Shown: one piece after another, positions 1-12,029 of the stretch
Numbering within the stretch: position 1 is the stretch's first letter
Layout: each line of letters opens with the position of its first letter
Source of the DNA: Pseudomonas sp. G2-4
Lineage (GTDB): Bacteria; Pseudomonadota; Gammaproteobacteria; Pseudomonadales; Pseudomonadaceae
NCBI RefSeq assembly: GCF_030064125.1
Contig: NZ_CP125957.1
Location: 3,720,001-3,784,000, forward strand
DNA: 64,000 bases
Direction: 5' to 3'
Program-made: the position numbers and the translations under genes
The notes under the pieces: model-generated
Told to the model about the DNA's origin: nothing
Databases searched by the model: none
Seen by the model: only the letters and a program-made list of their open reading frames with translations

Positions 1-101
1 GTTTCGACTTTCATGTTCTGCAACAGCTTGGTGAAGAAAGCCAGCTGCTCGGCATTCATGTAGTCATCCGCCGGCATGGCCAGCAACTTTTCCTTTGTCA
101 T
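1..101 (-). CDS. DksA-family RNA polymerase-binding protein, 5' end only
   Basis: Only the first 33 codons are inside the window; the gene continues beyond base 1. The peptide starts MTKEKLLAMPADDYMN and continues with a helix carrying NAEQLAFFTKLL. A short leader followed by a Y-M-N, acidic/Q, F-F, L-L pattern is what the N-terminus of DksA-type proteins shows. DksA proteins bind the RNA polymerase secondary channel and work with ppGpp. The short leader resembles the smaller DksA paralogues of Pseudomonas more than canonical DksA, but the zinc-finger region that would decide this is outside the window. The ribosome binding site is weak (AGAGA). Confidence 0.6.
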   Translation of the reverse strand, partial: MTKEKLLAMPADDYMNAEQLAFFTKLLQNMKVE

Positions 102-428
102 TGATATCTCTATAAAAAAACGTGCATTAAGGCGAATTATGGAGCGTCCCGCAGCGCAGCTGCCGCGCACATCGGGAAGGCGCCGTTTATTCCAAGCGCC
201 ACCCGGCACTCAATTTACGAGGGGCGGCAGTCTAAGGCCGAGTCGAGGCCTCAGCAACTGAAAACATAGGGAAAATTTCCGACAGCCCCTTCAAATGTTC
301 TCTGACAGGCTTTCAGCGGTCATCGGAGTGCGTTTATAACAAGAAATTCAGTGTAATAGCTGTATTAAGAAGACAAATGGCAACGCCACGCGGGTCAGGC
401 GTGGCGCATTGTCACAGTATGAGGACGT
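102..428. other. Intergenic region between dksA-like gene and inositol importer
   Basis: No convincing gene. It should hold the promoter of the leftward DksA-family gene and the end of the leftward importer transcript. A small inverted repeat, TAATA-GCTG-TATTA, lies at 354-367. The only other structure I see is the hairpin at 384-406, listed separately. Confidence 0.5.
384..406 (-). terminator. Candidate terminator hairpin after the importer operon
   Basis: CGCCACGC and GCGTGGCG form an 8-bp stem around a 7-base loop, 23 bases past the permease stop codon in the direction of transcription. The sequence beyond the stem on the minus strand lacks a good U-run, so this may be a transcript-end stabiliser and not a strict intrinsic terminator. 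Confidence 0.4.
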
Positions 429-1451
429 TCAGCGCTTGAGTTTACGCTTGTTACGGTACTGGTCGATGACCACCGCCACCACAATGATCATCCCCTTGAT
501 GATGTCCTGGATGTAGGCATCGACACCGACGAAGGTAAAACCGCTGGCCATGACCCCGAGAATCAGCGCCCCGATCACCGTTCCGGTGATGCGCCCCACC
601 CCACCCGCCAGGCTGGTACCGCCGATCACCGCTGCGGCAATCGCGTCCAGCTCATAGGACATGCCCATGCCGGCCTGCCCGGTCGCCGCCCGCGCGGAGG
701 CTACCACGCCGGCCAGCCCCGCCAGCAACCCGGCGATGCTGTAGACGATCACCAGGTGACGCTTGACGTTGATACCCGACGTACGCGCCGCCTGCATGTT
801 GCCACCGATAGCGTAGGTGTATTTGCCGTACTTGGTATAGCGCAGGGCGATGTGGAAGATCACCGCCACCACCAGGAAGATGATCACCGGCATGGCGCCA
901 TGGCCGATGGCGGTATAGGAATCGGACAACATGCTCACCGGCTGGCCTTCGGTGTAGTAGCGCGCCAGGCCACGGGCCGAGACCATCATGCCGAGGGTGG
1001 CAATAAAAGGCGGAATCCCGGTCATGGCGATGATGCTGCCGTTGATCGCCCCGGCCAGGAGTCCCACACCGAGCCCCGCCACTACGGGGATCCACACCGG
1101 CAGGTCCGTCAGGGAAGGAAACACCGCCCGGGCGAAGTCCGAGGTCTGGGCCAGGCTGGCGGCGATCATGGCCGACAGCGCGAGCACCGAGCCGGACGAC
1201 AGATCGATACCGGTGGTGATGATCACCTGTGTCACGCCAATGGCCAGCAGGCCGATGATCGACACTTGCAGGATCATCAGCACCAGGCGCTGGGAGTTCA
1301 TCAGGAAACTCTGGTCGCGCATGATCCAGCCAAACATTTCGAACACCAGGCCGATGCCAATCAGCACCAGGAAGATACTCAGTTCCGTCGGCAACCGCCG
1401 GCGCGTCCTGGCCGGTGCGGCCGCGGGTTTGTTTTCCAGTATCGCGTTCAT
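429..1451 (-). CDS. Inositol ABC importer, membrane permease
   Basis: A 340-residue permease of the RbsC/AraH sugar ABC family, acting in the inner membrane with the ATPase at 1600 and binding protein at 3227. About eight to ten hydrophobic segments are visible, and the family-typical region GIDLSSGSVLALSA lies in the first half. The ATG at 1451 is chosen because AGGTGG lies six bases upstream; the open frame extends further upstream only through a REP-like element. It is the last gene of the transport operon. The inositol assignment comes from the adjoining iol genes and the shared operator; other cyclitols or sugars are possible from sequence alone. Confidence 0.85.
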   Translation of the reverse strand: MNAILENKPAAAPARTRRRLPTELSIFLVLIGIGLVFEMFGWIMRDQSFLMNSQRLVLMILQVSIIGLLAIGVTQVIITTGIDLSSGSVLALSAMIAASLAQTSDFARAVFPSLTDLPVWIPVVAGLGVGLLAGAINGSIIAMTGIPPFIATLGMMVSARGLARYYTEGQPVSMLSDSYTAIGHGAMPVIIFLVVAVIFHIALRYTKYGKYTYAIGGNMQAARTSGINVKRHLVIVYSIAGLLAGLAGVVASARAATGQAGMGMSYELDAIAAAVIGGTSLAGGVGRITGTVIGALILGVMASGFTFVGVDAYIQDIIKGMIIVVAVVIDQYRNKRKLKR

Positions 1452-1473
1452 AGCCATCCACCTTTTTTGTTCT

Positions 1474-1564
1474 TTGGCGAGGGGGGTTGTTCCCTGCCGG
1501 GAGGTGTGGCGCCCCTGGGACAGGGCCGCTTCACGGCCCAGCGGGGATAAATCCCCTCGCCACA
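1474..1564. repeat. Degenerate REP pair (GGCGAGGG family)
   Basis: The ends TTGGCGAGGGG and CCCCTCGCCACA are inverted and enclose diverged inner arms. It sits inside the transport operon, between the ATPase and permease genes. Confidence 0.65.
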
Positions 1565-1599
1565 TGTTGCTCGACGTTATTAAGTTGAACGGGCTGGCA

Positions 1600-3153
1600 T
1601 CAGGACAGGCCCGAGGCCAACTGCATGACCCGCTCCTGGGTCGCTTCGCCACGGTCGAGGGTGCCCATCAGGTCGCCTTCATGCATCACCATGACCCGGT
1701 CGCTCATGCCCAGTACTTCCGGCAGCTCCGAGGAAATCATGATCACCGCCATGCCTTCGCTGGCGAGGTAGGAAATCAGCCGATAGATCTCGGCCTTGGC
1801 ACCCACGTCGATGCCACGGGTCGGCTCGTCGAGGATCAGGATGCGCGGGTTGGTCATCAGCCAGCGCGCCAGCAGCGCTTTCTGCTGGTTGCCGCCGGAC
1901 AAGGTGTCGATGCACTGTTCCAGGGACGGGGTCTTGACCCGCAGTTTCTTGCACATCTCCTCGCACAAGGCACGCAGGGCTTTCTGCTGGATAAAACCGT
2001 TGCCGACGTAATGGGGCAGCACGGCCATTTCCATGTTTTCCAGCACCGACAAGCAGGGGAACAAGCCACTGAGCTTGCGATCCTCGGTCAACAGGGCGAA
2101 GCCCTTCTCGATGGCCATGTGCGGGTCGCTGATACGCACCGGTTGGCCGTCCAGGAGGATTTCACCGCCCGTGCTCGGGGTCACGCCGAAAATCGCCTCG
2201 GCCACGTTGGTCCGGCCCGACCCCATCAGCCCGGCGATGCCAAGGATTTCTCCCGCGTGCAGGTCGAAGGACACACCTTTGAAGATCCCGTCCAGGCTCA
2301 GGTCGCGCACCGACAGCACCAAGTCACCGATGGGCTGTTCCCGGACCGGGAACAACTGGCTCAATTCACGCCCGACCATCATCGAAATCAGGCTGTCGCC
2401 GTCTAGGCTGTCGGCCCGTTGCAGGCCGATGTAGGCACCGTCGCGAAACACCGCCACTTCATCGGCGATGGCAAACACTTCGTTCATTTTATGGGTGATG
2501 TAGATGATGCCTTTGCCCTGGGACTTGAGGTCGGCAATGATCGAGAACAGGTGGGCGACTTCCGTCTCGGTGATGGCCGAGGTCGGTTCGTCCATGATCA
2601 GGATGTCGGAGTCGTAGGACACGGCCTTGGCGATCTCGACCATCTGCCGCTCGGCAATACTCAGGTTACCCACCTGTTCCTCGGGATCGAGGTTGATGCG
2701 CAGGCGTTCCAGCAGCCTGGCGGTGCAGCGGTGCATTTCGCCGTGGTCGATCATGTGCAGGCCGTTGAGCTGCTCGCGGCCGATCCAGATGTTTTCGGCG
2801 ATGCTCATGTGAGGCATCAGGTTCAGTTCTTGATGGATCATCGCAATGCCGGACTGCAACGCCGCCAGCGGCGTGTCGAAGGTCACCGGTTTGCCCCGCA
2901 AACGCAGTTCCCCGGCGTCCGGTTGGTAGATCCCAGCGATGATTTTCATCAGGGTGGATTTGCCGGCGCCGTTTTCACCCATCAGGGCCAGGACGGAGCC
3001 TGGACGGACCCGCAGTTGTACATCGGACAGGGCCACCACGCCGGGAAAGCCTTTGCTGACATTGACGACTTCCAGCAGGTACGGTTCTTCAGACAATACG
3101 TCCGGCGGGACAATCCTCGCCGGGGCGCTCGAAGCAGTCGCTGAAGCGAACAT
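1600..3153 (-). CDS. Inositol ABC importer, duplicated ATP-binding subunit
   Basis: A 517-residue protein with two fused nucleotide-binding domains, the usual design of RbsA/MglA-type carbohydrate importers. The first domain has Walker [10 protein letters not shown] (residues 59-67), a signature-like LSIAERQ and Walker [10 protein letters not shown]. The second has a degenerate P-loop GLMGSGRTN, a clean LSGGNQQ signature and [12 protein letters not shown], as is normal for the second half. It powers uptake by the permease at 429. The ATG at 3153 follows GGGAG by about nine bases; the in-frame TTG at 3174 would place that Shine-Dalgarno inside the gene. The downstream permease is separated by a REP-like element. 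Confidence 0.88.
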   Translation of the reverse strand: MFASATASSAPARIVPPDVLSEEPYLLEVVNVSKGFPGVVALSDVQLRVRPGSVLALMGENGAGKSTLMKIIAGIYQPDAGELRLRGKPVTFDTPLAALQSGIAMIHQELNLMPHMSIAENIWIGREQLNGLHMIDHGEMHRCTARLLERLRINLDPEEQVGNLSIAERQMVEIAKAVSYDSDILIMDEPTSAITETEVAHLFSIIADLKSQGKGIIYITHKMNEVFAIADEVAVFRDGAYIGLQRADSLDGDSLISMMVGRELSQLFPVREQPIGDLVLSVRDLSLDGIFKGVSFDLHAGEILGIAGLMGSGRTNVAEAIFGVTPSTGGEILLDGQPVRISDPHMAIEKGFALLTEDRKLSGLFPCLSVLENMEMAVLPHYVGNGFIQQKALRALCEEMCKKLRVKTPSLEQCIDTLSGGNQQKALLARWLMTNPRILILDEPTRGIDVGAKAEIYRLISYLASEGMAVIMISSELPEVLGMSDRVMVMHEGDLMGTLDRGEATQERVMQLASGLS

Positions 3154-3226
3154 GATCAGGTACTCCCTCGGCAAGGTCGGCGTGCGACCTTGCCTGCTTA
3201 TTGTTGTGGTGGGATCGGGTTAAACG

Positions 3227-4153
3227 TCACTTGAACTGATCGACGTTTTCCGGCGTGATCAGGCGGTACGGCACCCAGACGGCCTGCTCGACCGGCTGCT
3301 TCTTGACCATTTTCACCGCCGTGTCGATCGAGCCATCGGCCTGGCCCTTGGCGTCCTGGAACACCGAGACCGCCATGTCGCCTTTCTTGATCGCATTCAA
3401 GCCATCCGGCGTGCCATCGACCCCGGCAATCAATACGCTGCCCTTCTCGGTGCCCGCTTGCTCGAGTGCCATGGCGGCGCCAATGGCCATTTCGTCGTTG
3501 TTGGCCACCACCGCCTGGAACTCGCGCCCCTGGGTCAGCCAGTCGTTGACCAGGGTCATGCCCTTGTCGCGCAACCAGGTGCCCGTCTGCTCCTGCTCGA
3601 TCTTGATGCCCGGGTACTTGGCCAGCACGTCCTTGACGCCCTTGGTGCGGTTGGTGGTGGAATTATTGGCCAAGTCACCCAGCAGAATCACAATGTCGCC
3701 CTTGCCGCCCATTTTTTCAGCCAGGTATTGCATCTGCATGCGACCGGCTTCCAGGTCGTCGGAAGCAACGGTGACCACGCCTGCCGGCAGCTTCAGGTCG
3801 TCGGGACGGCGATTGACGTAGACCAAAGGGATACCGGCGGCTACGGCGGCCTTGGTGATGCGTTGGGTCGCGGCGGTGTCCACCGGATTGACGATGATCG
3901 CGTCGACCTTCTGGCTGATGAAGCTTTCCACCTGGCTCAGCTGCTTGACCACGTCGCTGCGGGCATCTTCGAACTGCAGGGTGACGCCGTCCGGCAGGGA
4001 CTTGGCTTTCTTGTCCATGGATTCGCGCAGGTAAGTCAGCCAGGTGTCATCGAACTGGGACATGCTGACACCGATCTTCAAGTCCGCCAGGGCAGCGCCG
4101 CTGGTGAGCATCAACGACAGGGCCAGCGAGGCGATACGGGTCTTGGTCTTCAT
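3227..4153 (-). CDS. Inositol ABC importer, periplasmic binding protein
   Basis: A 308-residue periplasmic binding protein of the ribose/galactose/inositol type (peripla_BP_4 fold). A Sec signal peptide occupies residues 1-23, ending ALA before DLKIGVS. The mature protein shows typical elements: KIGVSMSQFDDTW, a segment with DAIIVNPVD and a distal AGVDGTPDGLNA that contributes to the ligand pocket. It is the first gene of the importer operon, upstream of the ATPase. Inositol as ligand is inferred from the flanking catabolic genes and from the IolR-type palindrome upstream at 4464-4479. Confidence 0.85.
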   Translation of the reverse strand: MKTKTRIASLALSLMLTSGAALADLKIGVSMSQFDDTWLTYLRESMDKKAKSLPDGVTLQFEDARSDVVKQLSQVESFISQKVDAIIVNPVDTAATQRITKAAVAAGIPLVYVNRRPDDLKLPAGVVTVASDDLEAGRMQMQYLAEKMGGKGDIVILLGDLANNSTTNRTKGVKDVLAKYPGIKIEQEQTGTWLRDKGMTLVNDWLTQGREFQAVVANNDEMAIGAAMALEQAGTEKGSVLIAGVDGTPDGLNAIKKGDMAVSVFQDAKGQADGSIDTAVKMVKKQPVEQAVWVPYRLITPENVDQFK

Positions 4154-4204
4154 GAACGGTCTTTCTCCACTTTGTTGTTGGTTTTATGGATAAGGCGTAG
4201 CGGA

Positions 4205-4357
4205 TCAGGAACGCGGCAAACGCACGATGGGCGCGCCGGGCATGCAACACACGATGGCGCCCTTGCGCTGGATGCACAGGGATTCGAACAGGGGAAGAAC
4301 TGCGGACAGGCGCAGCAGAGGTGACAGGTGAAACGCAGAGCGGCTGAAGGTTTTCAT
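4205..4357 (-). CDS. Candidate 50-residue small protein in the importer leader
   Basis: An ATG-started frame of 50 codons lies in the long leader between the 4464-4479 palindrome and the binding-protein gene. It begins MKTFSRSAFHLSPLLRL, has an amphipathic or weakly hydrophobic stretch, and a Cys pair in IVCCMPGAPIV. Only a weak AGG lies upstream. It could be a leader peptide, a small membrane-associated protein, or chance in high-GC DNA. I do not recognise it. Confidence 0.28.
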   Translation of the reverse strand: MKTFSRSAFHLSPLLRLSAVLPLFESLCIQRKGAIVCCMPGAPIVRLPRS

Positions 4358-4463
4358 CGACGGTACCTAGCTGTGTTTCTTGTTTTTGTTTCGTCCTTCG
4401 TCCGTTCAAGGCTGGCTTGGCGGGAGGCGGACAGGATTGTCGGTAACCTGGAATCGACTTTAT

Positions 4464-4479
4464 TGGAAAATATTTTCCA
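4464..4479. promoter_or_regulatory. Candidate IolR operator (perfect 16-bp palindrome)
   Basis: TGGAAAATATTTTCCA reads the same on both strands and fits GGAA-N6-TTCC, a pattern reported, as I recall, for rhizobial IolR. It lies upstream of the importer operon, just past the end of the iolW-like gene. A 13-of-16 match sits at 15170-15185 between iolC and the RpiR regulator. IolR is inferred to repress both promoters until inositol-derived inducer is present. Confidence 0.6.
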
Positions 4480-4499
4480 TATCAACAAATTTTAGAATT

Positions 4500-5552
4500 T
4501 TATTCGTTTTTTATTCCATGACCAACAGGCGTGCTCAACCTCACCACTTCGCCCTGTTCGGCACTCTGCCTGGCCGCATCCAGAATGCGCGTGGTCGCCA
4601 GTGCATCCTGGGCCTCCACCGGCAGAGGACCGGCGCTCTGCAACGCGGTTTGCAGGCGCTGGTAGAACTCGATCCAGCAGCCCCGCTCCGAAGTCACTCG
4701 CTCGCGCTCGGTGCCGTGTTCGAACCAGCCCCAGCGCCGATGTTCTTCGGCGCCCCAGCGCTCGCCCTCGGTCGCCGGGCTCAACCCCGCGAGCGCCTGG
4801 GCTTCCTGGCCATCCAAACCTTCGACGGTATAGCAACCCTGGGTGCCGTTGACCCGAAAGCGCGGTCTCGGTGCGTTTTGCACGCAATTGCCGCTCAGGT
4901 GGGAGATCACGCCGCCGGCATGGGTCAAGGACATAAAGAAGCCGTTGTCGAACACCTGGCCTGGCTGCCGATAGTCCAGCTCGGCGTAGACCCTGGCCAC
5001 CGGCCCGAACAATTGCAGCGCCTGGTCCACCAGATGGCTGCCGAGATCGCGCAGGAATCCGCCACCGCTGCCTTTCCCCACCGACGCCGGCGAATAGCGC
5101 TCGACACTGGATTCAAAACGAATGACCTGGCCCAGGGCGCCGGACGCCAGCAGCTTGCGCAGGGTAAGGAAGTCCGAATCCCAACGACGGTTCTGATACA
5201 CGCTCAATGGCACATTACGCCGCTGGGCCGCCGCCACCATCGCCTCGGCCTGCGCCGCGTCCCAGGCAAAAGGTTTGTCGCTGACCACCGCCACGCCGAG
5301 CTCAATCGCCTCCATCACCACGGCCGGACGACCGTCCAAAGGCGTGGACACCACCACCGCATCGATGCCCGCCGCCGCCAATTCGGCGAGGGTGTCGAAG
5401 GCCTGGACGTGGGGGTAATCACCCGCCAGTTGCTGGCGCCGCTCAACGGACCGGGTCACCACGCCGACGAACGTAGCCCCCGGCAGGCTATTGATCAGCG
5501 GCGCATGAAAAAACCGCCCGCCCTTGCCGTAGCCGACTAGTCCGATTCGCAT
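4500..5552 (-). CDS. IolW/YvaA-like oxidoreductase, probable scyllo-inositol dehydrogenase
   Basis: A 350-residue Gfo/Idh/MocA oxidoreductase. The N-terminal Rossmann domain starts MRIGLVGYGKGG (dinucleotide loop at residues 7-12). The catalytic lysine motif is DKP (92-94) in place of the common EKP. The middle contains SVYQNRRWDSDFLT and LRDLGSHLVDQAL, patterns I associate with Bacillus IolW/YvaA, an NADP-dependent scyllo-inositol dehydrogenase. The second family member IolG is immediately upstream, so this one probably handles a different inositol isomer. The start is fixed by AAGGAG five bases upstream. It lies at the end of the catabolic gene run. Substrate is inferred. Confidence 0.7.
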   Translation of the reverse strand: MRIGLVGYGKGGRFFHAPLINSLPGATFVGVVTRSVERRQQLAGDYPHVQAFDTLAELAAAGIDAVVVSTPLDGRPAVVMEAIELGVAVVSDKPFAWDAAQAEAMVAAAQRRNVPLSVYQNRRWDSDFLTLRKLLASGALGQVIRFESSVERYSPASVGKGSGGGFLRDLGSHLVDQALQLFGPVARVYAELDYRQPGQVFDNGFFMSLTHAGGVISHLSGNCVQNAPRPRFRVNGTQGCYTVEGLDGQEAQALAGLSPATEGERWGAEEHRRWGWFEHGTERERVTSERGCWIEFYQRLQTALQSAGPLPVEAQDALATTRILDAARQSAEQGEVVRLSTPVGHGIKNE

Positions 5553-5590
5553 GGAAACTCCTTGAAAGTCATTGGATAAGCACCATCCCC

Positions 5591-5678
5591 TGTGGGAGCG
5601 AGCTTGCTCGCGATGGCGGCGGATCAGCCTCATTATGTTGACTGACCCACCGCCATCGCGAGCAAGCTCGCTCCCACA
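5591..5678. repeat. REP pair, GTGGGAGCGAGC family, head-to-head
   Basis: An outward TGTGGGAGCGAGCTTGCTCG unit is followed after a short spacer by its inverted copy. It fills most of the gap between iolG and the iolW-like gene, inside the iol operon. Confidence 0.85.
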
Positions 5679-5708
5679 ATTTGACTGCATCCCCAAAGGG
5701 GAATGCGA

Positions 5709-8680
<2,972 letters not shown>

Positions 8681-8712
8681 GCTTGCACCTTTTCAAACGC
8701 AATTCGATCAAG

Positions 8713-8802
8713 TGTGGGAGCGAGCTTGCTCGCGATAGCGGTATTTCAGGCGACTTATCGGTTGAATGTGCTGCCGCCATCGCGAGCAAGCTCGCTCCCA
8801 CA
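8713..8802. repeat. REP pair, GTGGGAGCGAGC family, head-to-head
   Basis: Two inverted units with a central spacer lie between iolI and iolD, inside the catabolic operon. Confidence 0.85.
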
Positions 8803-8830
8803 AGGTTTCTTCATCAGGACAGTAGTTGTG

Positions 8831-9652
8831 TCAGGCCTGTGGATTGCGCAGGTGATTCATACTCGCCCCCAGCGCCTGGCGGATATCAGCCAGTTCATGG
8901 ACGCTCTCGGCAAACGGTTCGAAGGACAGGTAGCCCTCATAACCACCGGCCCGCAACGCCTCGATCTGCCTGGCATTGCCCAGGATGTCGGCCTCGCCGA
9001 CCAGCACCCGATGGCCGTCGCGAATGGTCGCCAAGGGTGCCTGGGCATCTTCGACGCCGGAGATGTGCACCAGCCCGGTCAACTCGGGGAAGAACTCCTG
9101 CTCACCCGCCAAATGGTGGTGAAAGGTGTCATGCACCAGGCGAAACACATCCAGTCCGCCAATGGCTTGGATCGCGTCCACTGCGGTGCGCTTGCGGCGC
9201 AGCGAGCATTCTTCGAAACCCAGGGGTTCGATGAAGCCGTAGATGCCGAAGGCCCGCAGGATCGGCGCCAGCTCACTGAGGGCCGTACGCAGCCCTGCGG
9301 CGCGCTCGGCTTCGCTGCGCGGGTCGGCGCGGTCGTTGAGCGGACACATCACCAGCCCTTCGGCGCCGCATTCGCGGGCGTAGTCGGCGAGCCTCACCGC
9401 TTGGGCACGACGCTCCTCATTCCACACGTCGAAAGGGTAAAGGGCATTGATCGACAACACCTTGATGCCCCTTTCCTCACACAACTCACGCACACGACCG
9501 GGCGCCATGCCGTCTTCGATCTCGACGCCCTTCAGATCGTTGCGGATCTCAATGGCATCGGTTTTCAACGCCAGCGCCAGGTCAATGAATTCGGGCAGTG
9601 ACAGGCGCGGGGCAACCATTCGGTTCAAGGCAAAACGCAGGGGCTTATTCAT
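8831..9652 (-). CDS. iolI: Inosose isomerase (IolI-type TIM barrel)
   Basis: A 273-residue xylose-isomerase-like TIM-barrel protein. In Bacillus IolI interconverts 2-keto-myo-inositol and 1-keto-D-chiro-inositol, linking chiro-inositol to the pathway. Visible barrel strands include DAIEIRND, KVLSINAL, GLVMCPLND, GFIEPLGFEECSL (metal-binding Glu) and LVHDTFHHH (metal-binding His/Asp). A late YLSFEPFAE supplies another acidic ligand. GGGAG lies upstream of the ATG. The neighbouring mmsA and iolD make the inositol role likely; related family members such as IolH are the main alternative. Confidence 0.82.
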   Translation of the reverse strand: MNKPLRFALNRMVAPRLSLPEFIDLALALKTDAIEIRNDLKGVEIEDGMAPGRVRELCEERGIKVLSINALYPFDVWNEERRAQAVRLADYARECGAEGLVMCPLNDRADPRSEAERAAGLRTALSELAPILRAFGIYGFIEPLGFEECSLRRKRTAVDAIQAIGGLDVFRLVHDTFHHHLAGEQEFFPELTGLVHISGVEDAQAPLATIRDGHRVLVGEADILGNARQIEALRAGGYEGYLSFEPFAESVHELADIRQALGASMNHLRNPQA

Positions 9653-9686
9653 TGTTGTTCTCCCTCCGGCACTGTAAAAAACGAGG

Positions 9687-11189
9687 TTACTGGGCAGTCG
9701 GCATGCTGAATTCTGGGCCTTTGGCGATGCTATCGGGCCAGCGCTGCATCACGCTTTTGTAGCGGCTGTAGAAGCGCAGGCCTTCTTCACCGTAGGCATG
9801 GTGATCGCCGAACAGCGAGCGTTTCCAGCCACCGAAGGAGTGCCAGGCCATGGGCACCGGAATCGGCACGTTAATGCCCACCATGCCGACCTTGATGCTG
9901 CGGGCAAACGCTCGGGCGATGCCGCCGTCGCGGGTGAAACACGACACACCGTTGCCGAACTCATGGGCGTTGATCAGGGCCACGGCTGTGGCGAAATCCG
10001 GCACGCGAACGATCCCCAACACCGGACCGAAGATCTCTTGCTGGTAGATACTCATCTCGGCGGTGACTTGGTCGAACAGCGTCGCCCCGACAAAGAACCC
10101 CTGCTCGGCTCCTGGCACCGTGAAGCCACGACCGTCGACGATCAGTCGGGCACCCTCGGCGACACCGACGTCGATAAAGCCTTCCACCTTGGCCTTGTGC
10201 TCAGCGGTGACCAGCGGCCCCATGTCGGTGTCGCGCTGCTGACCGTTGCCGATCTTCAGCTGGTCAATTCGGGGCAGCAATTTGGCAATCAATTGATCGC
10301 CCACATCACCGACCGCTACCGCAATGGAAATCGCCATGCAACGCTCGCCGGCCGAGCCGTAGGCGGCGCCAATCAAAGCATCCGCTGCCTGGTCAAGATC
10401 GGCGTCGGGCATGACGATCATGTGGTTCTTCGCCCCGCCCAAGGCCTGGACGCGCTTGCCGTTGGCGGTGCCTTGCTGGTGGATGTATTCGGCGATGGGC
10501 GTGGAGCCGACAAAGGAAATCGCCTCGATGTCCGGGTGCTGCAACAGCGCATCCACCGCCATTTTGTCACCCTGGACCACGTTGAACACACCGTCCGGCA
10601 AGCCGGCTTCCGTCAGCAGCCGAGCCATCAACAAACTGGCCGACGGATCACGCTCCGAAGGCTTGAGGATGAAGCAGTTACCGGCGACCAGCGCCAGGGG
10701 AATCATCCACAGCGGCACCATCACCGGGAAATTGAACGGTGTGACCCCGGCGCACACGCCCAAGGGCTGGCGCAGGTTCCAGTTGTCGATGCCGCCACCG
10801 ATGTTGTCGCTGAAATCAGTCTTGAGCAGGCTCGGCGCACCACAGGCGTACTCGACGATCTCGATGCCCCGGGTGACTTCGCCGTGGGCGTCGGACAGCA
10901 CCTTGCCGTGTTCACGGCTGATGATCAGCGCCAGTTCGTCGTGATGGCGGTCGAGCAATTCCTTGAACTTGAACATCACCCGCGAGCGGCGCAAGGACGA
11001 CTGCTCGGACCAGGCCGGAAATGCCGCCAGCGCCGAGGCCACCGCAGCATCGACAATGTCCGGTTCGGCCAGGGAGACCCGGGCCTGCACCGCACCGGTG
11101 GCCGGGTTGAAGACATTGCTCAAGCGCGCGCTGTCGCTGGCCTGCACTCGACCGTTGATGTAATGACCTACTACCGGGGCGTCACTCAT
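9687..11189 (-). CDS. mmsA: Methylmalonate/malonate-semialdehyde dehydrogenase (CoA-acylating)
   Basis: A 500-residue aldehyde dehydrogenase equal to IolA. In inositol breakdown it turns malonic semialdehyde into acetyl-CoA and CO2; family members also serve valine catabolism. GVTPFNFP (149-155) and the catalytic Cys284 in GERCMAI mark the MMSDH branch, which has ERCMA at the nucleophile. [12 protein letters not shown] contributes to NAD binding. The ATG at 11189 is preceded by GGAGA; the longer frame would start in the iolB gap. It lies 30 bases downstream of iolB. Confidence 0.93.
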   Translation of the reverse strand: MSDAPVVGHYINGRVQASDSARLSNVFNPATGAVQARVSLAEPDIVDAAVASALAAFPAWSEQSSLRRSRVMFKFKELLDRHHDELALIISREHGKVLSDAHGEVTRGIEIVEYACGAPSLLKTDFSDNIGGGIDNWNLRQPLGVCAGVTPFNFPVMVPLWMIPLALVAGNCFILKPSERDPSASLLMARLLTEAGLPDGVFNVVQGDKMAVDALLQHPDIEAISFVGSTPIAEYIHQQGTANGKRVQALGGAKNHMIVMPDADLDQAADALIGAAYGSAGERCMAISIAVAVGDVGDQLIAKLLPRIDQLKIGNGQQRDTDMGPLVTAEHKAKVEGFIDVGVAEGARLIVDGRGFTVPGAEQGFFVGATLFDQVTAEMSIYQQEIFGPVLGIVRVPDFATAVALINAHEFGNGVSCFTRDGGIARAFARSIKVGMVGINVPIPVPMAWHSFGGWKRSLFGDHHAYGEEGLRFYSRYKSVMQRWPDSIAKGPEFSMPTAQ

Positions 11190-11219
11190 TGTTCTGGTTC
11201 TCCATGGAAGGTGTGGCAT

Positions 11220-12029
11220 TCAGAGGTCGAGCAGCCAACTGTGCTGCGGGTCGTTATGGAACTGCCAGACCCGCTTCGGGCCGGCCATGACATTCAGGTA
11301 GTACGACTCATAGCCATAGGGCACGCTGACCGGGTGGTAGCCCTTGGGCACCACCACCAGGTCGCTGTTCTCCACCGCCATGGCCTGGTCGATGCTGCGG
11401 TCGTCGGTGTAGACCCGCTGGAACACGAAGCCCTGGGACGGGTTGACTTGGTGGTAGTAGGTTTCTTCCAGGAAGCTCTGGTGCGGCAGGTCATCGGTGT
11501 CGTGTTTGTGCGGCGGGTAGCTCGACGAGTGACCCGACGGCGTGCGCACTTCCACCACCAGCAGCGAGTGGGCCGGCTCGCTGTCGGGCAGGATGTCGCA
11601 GACGTAGCGAGTGTTGGCACCCTTGCCACGCACGCTGCGCTTCATACTGTCGGGCTGGATCAAGCGCGGGCCGTATTCGTTTCGGGCCGAGCCCGGCGCG
11701 GCACACACGGCAATCTGTACATCGCTCAGGGCGGTCACCTGGGCCTGGCTGCCGGGCGGCAGGTACGCGGCATAGGGTGATTTGTCCTCGAACACCGACT
11801 GGCGATCACCGAGGTTGTCCCAATCGAAGGCGCCCTGCCCCGGTGCTTCGCCCTTGAGATTGATGCGACCGCTGAGCAGCACCAGGCACAATTCCTTGTC
11901 GCCAGCCGCCACCGGCAGGGTTTCACCGAGGCTCAGCCGATAGGCGGTGAAGCCGACGTATTCCAGTTCCCCACGGGGTAACTGGACCATGGTCTGGCCG
12001 TCTGGATGGCTTTTGATCAACAGACTCAT
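11220..12029 (-). CDS. iolB: 5-deoxy-glucuronate isomerase
   Basis: A 269-residue cupin that converts 5-deoxy-glucuronate to 5-dehydro-2-deoxygluconate. The second half carries the metal-binding cupin cluster SSYPPHKHD, followed by FLEETYYHQ and later YGYESYYLN, typical of IolB. Its ATG overlaps the iolE stop as ATGA, indicating translational coupling, and GGAG sits five bases upstream. Confidence 0.94.
   Translation of the reverse strand: MSLLIKSHPDGQTMVQLPRGELEYVGFTAYRLSLGETLPVAAGDKELCLVLLSGRINLKGEAPGQGAFDWDNLGDRQSVFEDKSPYAAYLPPGSQAQVTALSDVQIAVCAAPGSARNEYGPRLIQPDSMKRSVRGKGANTRYVCDILPDSEPAHSLLVVEVRTPSGHSSSYPPHKHDTDDLPHQSFLEETYYHQVNPSQGFVFQRVYTDDRSIDQAMAVENSDLVVVPKGYHPVSVPYGYESYYLNVMAGPKRVWQFHNDPQHSWLLDL

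Noticed and set aside
354..367. Zur-like box upstream of the DksA-family gene
   Set aside because: TAATA-GCTG-TATTA is only a short inverted repeat and lacks the GTTATA/TATAAC halves expected of a Zur site.
988..2406. Long plus-strand reading frame opposite the importer genes
   Set aside because: It runs opposite well-supported ABC importer genes, is rich in His/Gln/Arg, and has no recognisable domain: a high-GC shadow. The same holds for similar frames at 7724-9601, 9798-11780, 28066-29469, 29535-31145, 45005-46705, 47051-48859 and 52943-54070.
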